Below are positions 1 through 11,096 of a stretch of DNA of 64,000 nt, piece after piece (the first letter of the stretch is position 1; each line of letters opens with the position of its first letter). Origin of the DNA: Aquatica leii. Taxonomy: Eukaryota > Arthropoda > Insecta > Coleoptera > Lampyridae. A program made the position numbers and the translations under genes. Location: contig CM069432.1 in the NCBI GenBank assembly GCA_035610365.1, positions 26,598,354 to 26,662,353 of the forward strand, given 5' to 3'. Below the pieces are notes generated by a model. That model worked only from the letters and a program-made list of their open reading frames with translations. It searched no databases and had not been told where the DNA came from.

Positions 1-1654
1 AAAGAGCATTATAAATTAATCAATAAAAAGCTTGAAAATAAACAACCGAAAATGAACCAAGAGTCTCTAAAAAGTAATTATCTGGTTGACAACCAGATCA
101 AATTCTATCTTTTGAAATCAAAAATATCGCTTTCTGTCAGTTTCATGTTTCCTCAAAAGTTTTTTCGAAAAGCGTTTTATTATGTCATTTTTTGTCTAAT
201 CTTTATTTACGCTAACAGAAAAATTATTTCTAATATAAGTAATAGTCAATCGTAAGCTTATGTTAACTCAAAATATTAAATTTGTTTTTTACTAGTTTTG
301 TAGTTGGTAGACAAGTTATATTTTGAGGGGAGGCGTGCCCTCTTGAGCTCATCCCTTAGCTACGCCACTGCATGGATCAGATACATAAACTACTTGTCAC
401 AATTTATTGAGTTTTTTTTTTTCTAATAGCAGTTTTTTTGAAAATCAACGAATACTTCTCTCGTTTTGTAAATTATTATTTTAAAACCTATCAATTTTCT
501 ATAGTCAATCAATTGTTATTAACTCAAAAACACCAAAACGGTACAACTTCGTGTAAAAGATAAGCAAGTCACATTGATTTAAACTTAAATACATACATTG
601 GAAGTACATATATATGATTGAAGTTTTTTTTTATAACTTTAATATTTGACGACATTATTAATTATTTTACTGATGTAAACCCACACAAGGTTACATAAAT
701 TACTAAATATTCTTAATGCAGAAGTTCAAATGTGATGTTTACTTGTTTTTTGCTTTAATTAATAAACAAAAATTATTAAGCTAATATTAGTTTAATCAGG
801 CTAACATTTTAATTTATTTATGTTATTTAACATTATATGTGTGTGTAAAGTAAAATGTTAATATTATTAATTCATTAATTGATGTTAAAGAATAAAGTAA
901 ACGATCATCTTTTCTGTATGTTCAATTTAAAAAGTTGTCATTTATTTAAAAAATAAACTTGACAAAGTGGAGTAATTAATCATTAATATTGATTATAATA
1001 AGATCATATCTAACAATTAGCATAGTATTTCACCGTTTCACATTTAGACAATAAACATAAAAGATTATTTAAGTATGTACTTATCCTAAATAATTTAAAT
1101 AAAAATAGTTTTTTAGGTAAAACATTTCTAAATTATTATGTTCTAAGACAACAATAAATAATAATACAATAGAAAGAAAGCGAAAGTTTCACAACATAAA
1201 ATAAAATATATAATGTACTAATATTTATTTTACTACTTAACTAGAAAGATTTATTATTGTAGTGATCTAATTGTGCCAAAGATTTTAGGTTGTTACACAG
1301 AAAAAACTATTTTACAATTATTTGTTTAAACGCATATTGCTTAAAGCGACATCAGAAAATAGTTCATCTTTTGATCTTAGTTTTAATTTTATTTTATATA
1401 GAACATTTTTTTTTGTTTTCAATTGAATCTTTTTCCTTTAAAACATCTACTCTTGACACATTAATGCAGCAAAAAAGTTTTTACAAGTTCACAATATAAT
1501 AGATATATTACAAAAAATGTTTTTTACTGTAATAAGTAAAAAGCGGATAGTAAGGCAAGAAACAATACCAAAAAATGTGACATAAAAAGCATATTAAACC
1601 TACCAAAAAGGTAATAAAAAAGGCACAAATGCCTATTAAAATTTACAGTTTATT
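1..1654. other. AT-rich non-coding stretch
   Basis: No credible gene is visible on either strand. The short open frames are low-complexity, rich in F, I, K and N, and have no recognisable domain. A hAT-like terminal motif lies at 343-370 and is listed separately. The right edge runs into the 3' end of a minus-strand hAT transposase. Confidence 0.6.
343..370 (-). repeat. hAT-like terminal repeat motif, isolated
   Basis: Read on the minus strand this begins CAGTGGCGTAGCTAAGG. CAGTGGCGTAGC is a start often seen at the ends of hAT-type elements and their non-autonomous derivatives. No matching second end was found nearby, so this is probably one end of a decayed element extending to the left. 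The family call is from memory of such termini. Confidence 0.35.
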
Positions 1655-3510
1655 TTTTTCTTTTACAATGTTTATTAAGTGCTATTATTTTTCCAAGCAC
1701 AAATATTTTTCAATATTTTGACCAAGAAGGCCTTTTATCATTTAAAATATTTTTATAGAAGGAAAAAGTTCTTTCGACATCACAAGATGTTAGTGGACAA
1801 AATTTTAATGCCGATGTTTCTATTATTGTTAAAGGTATTTTCTGTTGATGCTTCATGACCTCCCCTTTTTAAATTTCAGTCAGTTGCTTAAAGAGGTCAA
1901 AGGAAGGGTTTTTTGATGTGACGGAATCCAATTTTTGATTAATTTTTCTTCCTATAGTCCCTGGACATGCTTTTATAATTGCTCTTATTCTTTCGAATGA
2001 AGCGAAAGATTCGGTCATTGCGGTTTCGCTTTTTTCTAGCTTCTTTAATTTGTCAGAAATGCCGGAAAAGTGTGTTTTTATAAAAACTAGTCCTCTCTTA
2101 ACAGCTTCGTCATTAAAGCTTTTTGTAATTTACCAATTGCTGCAGAAGCCGTCTCGTCAAATAATTCAACCACCTGAAGTAAGACAATTCAATTAATGTA
2201 TAAGACAATGTCAGATTATAGTATAAACGTACCTCTTTAATTTTTTCAAAATGTGTGGCATTAAAAATGCAAGCAGATAACCAAATTCCCCATCTTGTTA
2301 TGATAAGTTCCGGTGGAAGTTTAACATCTGGAAGTTTTTCTTTATAGGTCCTTACACTCCTTACCCGTAATGGTGCTTTCACAAAAACCTGAAACAAGAT
2401 CTAATAATCAAAAAGAGAATCTAATATGTTAGAGATTTTTACCTTTTGGTGGCAGAAATTAACTTGTTTACTATTGCAATCTCGTCTCTAATGAATTCAC
2501 ACACCCTATATATTCCATGTGCTAGACAAGTTAAATGTTTTAAATTCGGATAAAATATTTCTAATGCCTGAGCGGATTTGATCATATAAGATGCTGCATC
2601 GGTTACGAATAAAAGAACCTTTTCTTTTTTTACGCCATTGGGATACAGAAGTTCTACGAACATAAAATTATATCATTGTAATTAATAGATTGGATTATAT
2701 TAATCAATCATTAAAAAAAAACTTAAGGAAACAATCATCGAAAAAATTTGCAACGGTTTTGTGATTAGTCTGTGAAATTTCTTTAGATGCTAGCAAATGA
2801 GCTTTTCCTGGTTCTAGTTCAGACAATTTACCAGCTACAAAATTTGCTATATATCGACCTCTGCAATCGGTTGTCACATCAACCGAAGTCTAAATGTAAT
2901 GGTCCCCAATGTCATTCCTTATTGTCTGTATTTTCTATAAAAGGAACCCCCGTAATTTTGAAAACTATTAATATTTTAATTAAACTGCTTACCGATTGGC
3001 AACATATGTCTAAATAATTTTTTCTCAAAGTTGATTCGTCTGGAACAACTTGTTCGGTGTATTTTTCGAGGAAATTGCAAAAATTGATATTATCAAGTTT
3101 TTTACAAGGAATTTGAGCCGACACCAATGCTTCGCACAAATCTAGAGCAAAAGTTGTTTTTGATTAGCCAGGTTTATTCTGTTGATCTTCTATAACGTTT
3201 TTTAACAATGGTTGTTTCATAGTTTTTTTAATATTTTTTAAATGTAAACCACTACTCAAGTGTTGTCTTACATGGTACTTTTTAGTAGCACCACCGATCT
3301 AAAATAATACATATACTAGTAATTATAAGCATTTAAATTAAGATAATACAAACTTACTAATTTTGAACAAACTTGACAAAAAAGGTTTTTCCCGTCGCTT
3401 GTTAAATTATTGTTCAATTTACTCCACTTGTAATAATTTTCAAATTTTAATTGTTTATTAGGTGGCATTTTTAAAAACTTACTCACAGCACAGCAGCAAT
3501 AGACTATCAC
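1655..3510 (-). pseudogene. hAT-like transposase gene with several short introns
   Basis: This is a BED-finger hAT transposase related to the CGGBP1-like proteins that recur in insect genomes. The N-terminus (3510-3359) starts MPPNKQLKF and carries the first half of a BED finger (CQVC). The His pair (HVRQHL...H) follows after a 59-base intron at 3299-3357. Further GT-AG introns fit at 2935-2992, 2389-2442 and 2174-2232, with a less certain one at 2654-2722. Between them are the catalytic-core blocks: SVDVTTD with RYIANF near 2850, LLFVTDAA and LTCLAHG at 2520-2610, and a C-terminal dimerisation block with TSCDVERTFSFYKN near 1770-1800. Damage is light: one Trp codon is now TAG just before SVDVTTD, there are stops near 1876 and at the C-terminus, and one base seems lost at the 2443 splice junction. 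It is probably a recently inactivated element or a decaying domesticated gene. Confidence 0.75.
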
Positions 3511-3890
3511 AGTGCGACAATATCACAGGTATTTATAACAAACAAAGAATATTTTAGTCATGTGTTTCAGTCATTAAAGGAATCCCACCGGACAGAATTA
3601 AAATTATCTATATTTGTTTGCTTTAGTTAGGTACTGAATAGACCTATAAAATGATTCATTCCGAAATCCTTCCGGAACAATTAACAAAGATGGGCGTCGG
3701 TTAAAAAGTTTGCAAATAATTCGCCGAGCACTCGCGCGAGGTTTTCAATGTCTAGTTCAAATATGAAATAAAAGAAATGATGTTCCCCTCTAAAAATTAC
3801 TAAATAATAAGTAACGTTGCCAACTTAAAAGTTGACACGAAAAGCATATTATGTATAGAATATTGTCATAAGAAATTGAACGTTACAATT
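3511..3890. other. Spacer between hAT gene and gypsy relic
   Basis: No gene was seen here. The stretch may contain the 5' flank of the hAT gene to the left (promoter, terminal repeat), but no inverted repeat matching its other side could be identified by eye. Confidence 0.4.
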
Positions 3891-3949
3891 TATCATTTCA
3901 AAATGTCTGTAATAAAATTTATGTGAACGATTTGTATATAGCATGGAAA

Positions 3950-4898
3950 GCATATATCAACTGCTGAAGTTTTTCTTAATGATAATTACAGCCTACCCGA
4001 AATGCAATTTGCTTGAGTCAAAGCTAATATACAAAAAACATTATTGCCTATATTTAAATAAAATTGATTTATATCCAATACCCCACATTGCTTATTGACG
4101 GAATTTGTCGTTGATTTTGATAAGACGGAAGAGGTTGCCCCAGAAGTATCTACACTTTCATAGTCGTATTGACAGTTACTTCGCTCACTGTATAGGATAA
4201 CTGAGTTTTATTCTACAAACATTAATTTTTGTAAAAATTTTGCAAAATTCTTTGACAGTTTGATTTTGAAATTCGTGTCTTTCATAACAAACTAATTTTT
4301 TGGTTTTATAAAATGTGCTAAAAAATGTCGCAATTTGTTAAATCGGATAATACCTACCTGTTCCATCTTTTAATAGATAGATTTGACCGTATCTTGAAAA
4401 TAAATCGATAAGTGTGAGAAATTTGGCATTTTGAAATCAAAATGTATCCATGTGTACAACTTTAAATGGTCTTTTAGCTAATAAGGGTTCTTGAGCTTAA
4501 GTTTTATAAGGATGTCTCCCATATTTAGATTGAAGCACTATGTACATTTATTATTGTTTCATACTTGGCCAGTAAAATTGTGACTTCAATTGGTTGTATG
4601 TTTTTGAAATACCGTTGTGTTGTGTTTTTTTCATAATATTCCGCATTTATTTTTTTTGTTGTTGTTTATTAGTAACATCTGTCAAGATTATGTTGCTGAT
4701 GATGATGTTAGTAGATTAATTAAACATTTTCTTACATATTTCTGTAAAAGGTTGTTGTAGCCTTTTATCTATAAAATAAAGACAATATGTATTATTTTGA
4801 TGAAAAATCTTTTTTGTAAACTTTAGGATGTCTTCTTCAATTGCTGTGTCACTAATTTTAATGCAATAATGTTTCTTTTTCCCAAAAAGTATTGACAT
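3950..4898 (-). pseudogene. gypsy pol: integrase zinc-binding region and core
   Basis: The frame at 4898-4716 is the RNase H-integrase linker. Downstream, HNGISKTYNQLKSQFYWPSM (about 4560-4620) is the second half of the HHCC zinc-binding domain. The core follows: VHMDTF near 4430-4470 with the first catalytic Asp, TLIDLFSRYGQIYLL near 4370-4420, then a block ending EFQNQTVKEFCKI near 4240-4290. The second catalytic position, normally in a TSDNGxEF context, here reads YERHEF, so the Asp appears lost. The remaining sequence to about 3950 is too decayed to define the C-terminus. Confidence 0.7.
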
Positions 4899-5089
4899 TT
4901 TGCAGTCATAGTTCTCGTGTGTACTAAGTATTATTCGGTTGAGGTAAACGTTAACTGCTTGTTCCGTGATTAAGATAACTTTTCCGTGATCTTTTACTGT
5001 TGAATGTATTGTTTTGACTGAATTCTTCGATTCTTGTTGGTCAATGATTCAAGATTGAATTATTGTGTTTAGATCTTCATCCGTTAATT

Positions 5090-5957
5090 CCTGAATTTCT
5101 TCAATAATTGGAATTAATGAACTCTTATCGTCTTCTTCCGTTTCTATGTTATTGATTTCTACTCTGGATAATGTATCTGCAACGTAATTTTCCTTTCCTT
5201 TCTTGTATTGGATAGTGAAACTAAATTCATTTAGTTTTAATTTTCATTGAATTAAACGGGAGTTTGGTTCATTGATTTTGTATAACCATACTAATGGATT
5301 GTTGTCAGTTTCAGTTAGAATATTTTGTTCAAACAAATAGGGTCTAAAATGTTTAGTAGAATCAAGGATTGATAGAAGTTCTTTTTCAATTGTGGAATAA
5401 TTTCCTTCTGCAGAGTTTAAAGTTCTTGAATAATATGTGATTGGCCGGTTTGATTGAGATTATACACTTTCTATTGCTACGTTTGAGGCGTCTGTTGTTA
5501 ACTTAAATTGTTTATCAAATTCGAGATATGCTAATAGGGCGTTAGTAATAAGTTCTTTGCAAAGGTTAAATGCTGATATATATTCTGGATCTTGAATATC
5601 AATTCGAGTATTTTTCTGAAGACACTTTGTCAAGGGAGAAACTATTTGAGCAAAATTGGAGATAAATCTACGGTAATATCCGACAAGACTTACAAAAGAC
5701 TTAATTTCTTTCTGAGTACCTGGATTTCGATGTTTTTTAATCGCTTCTGTTTTTGTGGGATTTGGTTTTATACCTTCTGGAGTTATTATGTGTTCTAAGA
5801 ATCCAACTTCTTTACACAGAAATTCCGATTTGTCTAAATGGATTTTTAATTTGTATTTTATTATCTTAATAAAAACCTTTTTTATGTAGATATCTATCCA
5901 TCTTATTTTTGCAACTATCGGTAAAATATAACAACGTCTTCCCTGTAGACGAAACAA
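5090..5957 (-). pseudogene. gypsy pol: RT thumb/connection and RNase H
   Basis: The stretch 5957-5460 reads without a stop for 165 codons. It contains the block LDKSEFLCKEVGFLEHII, then GIKPNPTKTEAI, then SLVGYYRRFISNFA, which are hallmark gypsy RT/connection motifs. RNase H follows: KLTTDASNVAIESV near 5460-5500, ITYYSRTLNSAE, STIEKELLSI and a TETDNNPLVW block near 5290, ending with KGKENYVADTLSR near 5165-5205. A stop sits directly after the IESV residues at 5458-5460. The normal RNase H motif is TDASxxxxGAVL, so the sequence is altered just there. Confidence 0.8.
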
Positions 5958-6946
5958 AACTTGTGTAGGTATTCTTTTAGGATGTTGTCCATTGCTCTCT
6001 GGAACGTACTGGGAGTATTCTTTAGCCTAAAAGGCATTTGTCTTTATTCATAATGTCCGTTATTTGCCGTAAAAGTCGTATTTTGAATGGAGTTTTCGTC
6101 CAACTCGGTTTAGCGAAACCCTTGTGCCAAGTCAATGGTTGCAAATTTTTTTAGGTTCTAGTATTTCCTCTAACTTTAGAAGTAGACATTTATCTTCTAT
6201 GTTTTTTCGTTAAGTCTTCTATAGTCTATTACCGTTCTGATTTTTTTTTACCTAAGGCATCTGCCTTTTTTGGTACAATCCAAATTGGTGCACTGTAGGG
6301 AGATATTGAGGGTTGTATGATTTTGTTGTCCAATAATTTCTTTATTTGATTTTGAATTTCGATTTTCAAACTATGTGTGTGTCTAAATGATTTAATATAA
6401 ACTGGTTCTTTATCTTTGGTTGTAATCTCGTGTTTGACTGCATTTGTAAAGGTTGAATCACAATCTTCGTTGTAAAACACATCTTGATATTGTTTACAAA
6501 AGATTAATCTTTTTTTCTTCAATATTTAGGTGGTTTGTTCTTAGAATATTTACAATATTTAAAAGTTTAATATTTTCATTGGGCGGATTAATTATTTCTT
6601 GCTGTGTTAAAAGGACTACATCTATTCTTTCGGTGAAATTAATTTTAGATGGGATAGGTTCTGTGAGTGGTAATGAGCAATAACCATTTTGAGTTGTAAC
6701 TATTGTTTCTGGGGTAACATTATTGTCCGTTAAATTTAAAGGTGGTAGTAAAATGTCTCCGTTTTTGACTGAGATTAGGATTTTTATTACATTGTTTGCA
6801 ACAATGTTTTGAATTTCTACTCCTTTTAATACATACTCAGTGTAAAAACAAACTTTATTGGAATTAATTTCTAAAGCACTATTGGAATAACCAATTTTTG
6901 CTGGAAGTTTAATGAAATCATTAAGAGCGTAAATTTTGAATGCCAT
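5900..6946 (-). pseudogene. gypsy pol: linker and reverse transcriptase, N-terminal part
   Basis: The segment 6946-6494 encodes about 150 residues of protease-RT linker with no stop. It continues in another frame with the RT fingers: CKQYQDVFYNED, then an H-E-I-T-T and PVYIK stretch, then IIQPSISPYSAPIWIVPKK at about 6255-6300, the conserved entry block of gypsy RTs. After it the frame is badly broken. Residues of the palm can be guessed near 6000-6200, but no intact YxDD was identified. The start at 6946 is only the first Met in the surviving frame, not a real gene start. Confidence 0.75.
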
Positions 6947-7006
6947 TAGATCACGTGAATGTGTATTGAATTATCTGTATCTAACTCTATAAACAGGGGA
7001 ATGTAT

Positions 7007-7075
7007 AAACCTGAGGTTCCCAAACTTTTTTGTGTCGTAGACCCCTTGCCATGTTTTTCGGTTTTGGGTAGACCC
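7007..7075 (+). repeat. hAT terminus, GGTTCCCAAAC type
   Basis: The sequence contains GAGGTTCCCAAACTTTTTTG followed by GTCGTAGACCCC. A CAGGGGTTCCCAAAC-like start is known at the ends of hAT elements of the Buster/ZBED5 group. The hAT transposase relic just to the right (7270-9000) is of that group, so this is most likely its 3' terminus. I did not find the inverted partner beyond 9000. Confidence 0.6.
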
Positions 7076-7269
7076 TCTACTTACCTGATATTGATTTTTT
7101 GTAAATTTCTAACTATAGTGAAATTTTGTGTTAAAATTTAAAGGAAAAACACATGTTAAGTTTTATATATTTATTAATTCAGTTTAAATTAAAACTCAAA
7201 ATAAACTTTTATATCTGTTATATAAAATATACGTAACATAAAATAAACTAAGCAATAACTAAATGTTTT

Positions 7270-9000
7270 TAGTGAGAAGGATGAACCTGATGCTTTAATA
7301 ATAAATTATCAACATTTGGCGTCACTTTTGTAAAGTTTAATCTTAAATCTCCTCGGCTAATGATGTCCAGTCTGTTTCTTTTTTTTTTCGTTAGAAGATT
7401 GATAATAGCGCTGAATCCCCTTTCTACTAGGTATGACGATGGAAAGGAAATTAAAAATTTCCTCGCTGTATTCCATAATACGGGAAAAGTAACGGGTATG
7501 TTGTTTTGCAGCCAGAATTGCTGATATCCGTTTTTAAACTAAACCTTAAGTTCTTCGTTTGTACTTAGTTCAGTCAGTTCCTCTTGTATTATGACATTCG
7601 TTTATTTTATGTCACCATATAGGTTAATTATCTACAGTGGTATTACCATAGCCAAAACATCCTCAAACCTAGTTTCAAAATCTGAATAGAGGAGATTCAA
7701 ATGTTGAACGTAGGTTGAAACGTCGTTTTCCTGTCAGTTTGTCTGTGACAAATTGGGGAACTGGGAAAATTCGCCACGTCCAATATTTTGCTTCATTAGT
7801 TTAACTCTGGCAAGAAACGCTGATAAGATGGACTTTGTTTTAATCAAATTTAGACTGTCCCCTTGTAACTGCAAGTTAACCGTATTAAATTTTGTAAACA
7901 AATCTGTTAAATAGGCGATGTCTGCTTCCCACTTCATTAAATTTTATCTTTAGTATCCAGAAATTCTAAAATAGTCTCAAAAATTGAAAAAAATCTTGTC
8001 AAACATAAGCTTTTCGACAGCCAGCGTACTTCAGTGTGAAGGAGTAATTGATTAAAGTGTTCGTTATTTTCTTCACACAACTGCGCAAATAACCGCGTAT
8101 TCAACGCGTTGCTTTGGATTCGGTTTACTGCATCACTCAAATTTTTAGCAACTAAATGTAGATGAATGACGCATTGTATTGCTAACACCCCTGACACATT
8201 TTGTTTTAAATAGCTTATAAATCCACGATAACGTCAAACCATGACAGGTGTTCTATCTTTAGCTACTGATATTATATTTGATAAAAGGATTGCTTTTTCA
8301 ATGAAGTAATCCTAAAAACATGAAATATTGATTCACTTTTAGTGTCGGTTGTCAAAGTTCTTGCGAAGAGCAGTTCTTCGTAGATTTCTTGATTCATAAT
8401 AAAACAAACATATGCCTAATAATGTTGCATTACCAAGTTAAGTTAACTCGTCCAGTTGTATAGAGAAATGGGTCGTTTGCAAATAATTACACAAGAATCT
8501 TTCAATATCAGAACTCATTTCATCAATACGTCTTTCAACAGTATTGTTGCTTAAGGAAATTCTTTTAATGATATCAGATGCAGGTTTGTGTAAAACAGTT
8601 TTTAAAACCTCTCCAACGGCTGGCAAAATCAACTTCTCTCCGATAGTATGCGGTTTTCCGGATTTTGCTATATAAGTAGCGACATATTATAAGACGCCCG
8701 CAAACCATCATTGTTTCTTTGTGACGTCGAAGCGAACATTCGGTCCAGCGTAGGTCTCTTCTAAAGTTTATCTTTGAGTGTTTGAAAATATTTGAAATCT
8801 TTATCTATTTTATCAGGGTGACAACTTCTCAAATGATCCTGCAGCTTAGATGGTTTCATAGCGTTATTGCCCAAAACTTTGTTGCATAAAAGGCACATAG
8901 GCAATTGTTTGTCCGACAATGATGGAATGAAACCAAATTTTAAATAATCAACACTGTACTGTCTACATTTTTTTTTAGATTCGGACATGGCAGCAGTCAT
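7270..9000 (-). pseudogene. hAT transposase relic, ZBED5/Buster-like
   Basis: The N-terminus (9000-8761) starts MTAAMSESKKKCRQYSVDYL and has a BED finger: CLLCNK, then LQDHLRSCH. Next come VLKTVLHKPASDIIKR (about 8600) and FSIQLDELT at 8438, the usual block around the first catalytic Asp, where the frame breaks. The stretch 8197-7937 carries CVIHLHLVAKNL, then LLLHTEVRWLSKS, which is typical of ZBED5/FAM200-type proteins. The frame at 7937-7734 continues with DIAYLTDLFTKFN. The C-terminal dimerisation domain (about 7290-7550) reads IPVTFPVLWNTA, SSYLVERGFSAI and NRLDIISRGDLRL. Breaks occur between all these blocks. The ends fit a roughly 2-kb element whose left terminus is at about 7007. Confidence 0.8.
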
Positions 9001-9364
9001 CTGTGGGCAAAATTAATCTATTTAAATAAGACATAAAATCCAGCAGCTGTATAATAAAAAGTCAAAGTCAAATTTAAATCGTATAGTCTTAGATTTTATG
9101 GCAGGCATAGGCGTACAGCCATTATAAATCAATGTGAGAAGGGCAATGTTATGAATGTTACTTAAGGTTTTGATATGATGGAACTTTAAGTAAATTTAAA
9201 AGTAACATGACAAAAAATGTTAAAATAAAATATTACACAACGAATAATAATAACAATTTGTTATGCGTTTTATCTCTACGTAGATTTGACTGTCATGTGT
9301 AAAAATTCACTGGTTCCACTTTAACAATAATACAAAATTTAAATTTTAATATAGAGAAGTATGC
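9001..9364. other. Spacer, no gene seen
   Basis: AT-rich sequence between the hAT relic and a pogo-like terminal motif. The reverse complement of the 7007-7075 hAT terminus was looked for here and not found. Confidence 0.45.
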
Positions 9365-9420
9365 ACAGTGCAATATCCATAATCCGAACTTCCGTAATCC
9401 GAACTGGCCCACAGTGTAAC
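9365..9420 (+). repeat. pogo/Tigger-like terminal motif (AATCCGAAC repeats)
   Basis: The text CAGTGCAATATCCATAATCC and the GAAC that follows it are succeeded by a second TAATCCGAAC about 12 bases later. CAGT plus repeated ATAATCCGAAC is a common look for ends of pogo/Tigger-type elements. The motif CCATAATCCGAAC recurs in the same orientation at about 9785-9797, just inside the Penelope-like relic. No transposase of this group is present. Confidence 0.4.
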
Positions 9421-9762
9421 GACCAATAGACAAAAGTACAATTTTTTTACTTTTTTTGTAAAGTTATTTGGTAAGATATATGTATTTATAAAAGAATAAT
9501 AAATGCCTATCAACGTCATAAATAAGTAAATATTGACACACATACAAATTTATTTATGTGACCGGCTAAAATATGTAGTTTAATTCCAAAATAATTTTTT
9601 TAAAATATGTTTCCTATATGTAAACATTTAAATTCATTTGAAAATAAAAAAACAAATAAGAGAGTGGATTTCTTATTTTCTTTAATTTATCTTTCAAAGT
9701 GGTAACATATTGTATGTTAATAATAAAATACATACGTAATATGTATGTATAGTTGTCTTTTT

Positions 9763-11096
9763 TTAGATTTTTTCGAAAACATTCCATAATCCGAACAACA
9801 AGGTTCTAGTAAGATAACGAAATTCCGAGTCTAGATTCTCAGGTTGGCAAATAGAAAAGGCACGATGAACCAAAGATTCAATTACAGAACGTTTTTGTGC
9901 AGGATGATGATAAGACGAGGCATGAAGGTATCTGTCTGTATGGGTGAATTTGCGATAGACAGAATGGCTCAGAAGTCCGTCGGGCTTACGAGTCACAAAA
10001 ACGTCAAGAAATGGAAGAGAACCATTACTTTCGATTTCCATAGTAAATTTGATATCTAAGTGTTGATTGTTAAGATGATCAAGAAATTTAGACAATTGAC
10101 GATGACCATGAGACCAAACAATAAACGTGTTGTCCACATACCTAAACCACACTTTAGGTTTTAATATTGATCATTCCAAAGCAACCGTTTCAAAGGATTC
10201 CATAAAAATGTTAGCTACAACAGGTGATAGAGGAGAACCCATAGCAGCACTAAAAACTTGTTCGTAAAACTTGTTATCAAATTGGAAGTAAGTAGAGGAT
10301 AGACACTTATCAATAAGTGGAACCAAATTCAAATCCTTGCCATGTTGAGACAGAATCTGTTTGATGATAATAAACGAATCCTTAATAGGAACTTTAGTAA
10401 AAAGTGAAGTAACTGCAAAGCTTACGAAAAAATCTTGGGGTTCAAGTTTTATAGTTTCTAGACGTTGAATAAAATGCTGAAAGTTGAGGATGTGAGAAGA
10501 GGTTTTACCTGTAAACTCGCAAAGAATGTTGGACAAGAACTAGACTAGCTTGTAGGCAGAAGATTGGATAGTAATGACGATAGGTCGAAAAGGAATACCT
10601 TGTTTGTGAATTTTGGGAAGTCCGTATAGACGAGGTGGTTTAGAATCTGATGGGGTAAGTCGACGTTTAGTTTCAGGAGGTAGATTGGAAGATTTGATGA
10701 TTTGGCTGACCTCACGTTCAATCCTCGAAGTGGAGTTGTGAGTTAGAAGAGCCTAAGTTTCCTCAGACAAAATAGAATTGATTTTCGTAACATAATCAAT
10801 TTGATTCAAAACTACAGAAGCGTTGCTTTTGTCGGTTGGAAGAACAATAATATCAGGGTTCTTACGAAAACTTTTTAGAGCTGACTCTTCCGACTTGGAT
10901 TTAGGAATTTTAGATGAAGCCCCTTACGAAAGTGGGCGAAACGTTGGCAACTTCGGTTACAACAATAACACGGTCCAAACCCGGAAGACATTCTAATGGT
11001 AGCATGTTGTTGATTTGAAACTTGGGGTATATACTTTTGTATGATTGTTCGGATTCTGATCACCAAACTGTTGCGAGATCCTGTTCGCAGCGCCAA
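9763..11096 (-). pseudogene. Penelope-like element reverse transcriptase
   Basis: The frame runs right to left. Residues at 11096-10875 include a Cys-containing block (GPCYCCNRSC). The segment 10870-10537 reads through one stop with PTDKSNASVVL and then LYGLPKIHKQGIPFRPIV, the signature of Penelope-like RTs. The stretch 10536-10171 holds FVSFAVTSLFTKVP (palm motif A region, with FAVTS where FDVxS is usual, so the catalytic Asp looks replaced) and AAMGSPLSPVVANIFME. The frame at 10152-9763 starts with WFRYVDNTFIVW, in which YVD is the motif C catalytic box in this group, then LPFLDVFVTR and HPAQKRSVI. The expected C-terminal GIY-YIG endonuclease was not found left of 9763, so the copy is 3'-truncated. 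Stops lie near 10170, 10537 and 10755. Confidence 0.85.

Larger units (their letters stand above)
3890..6946 (-). mobile_element. Ty3/gypsy retrotransposon relic, 17.6/297-like pol
   Basis: A single minus-strand pol can be followed through many frameshifts. In order it has a linker, reverse transcriptase, RNase H, an integrase zinc-binding region and an integrase core. The order RT-RNase H-integrase is the Ty3/gypsy order. No LTRs were found at its edges, and gag and protease are missing on the 5' side, where a hAT terminus occurs at about 7007. The copy is therefore truncated and dead. Confidence 0.8.

Noticed and set aside
5592-5798. Plus-strand frame opposite the gypsy RT
   Set aside because: It is a shadow of the minus-strand pol, whose motifs are unmistakable.
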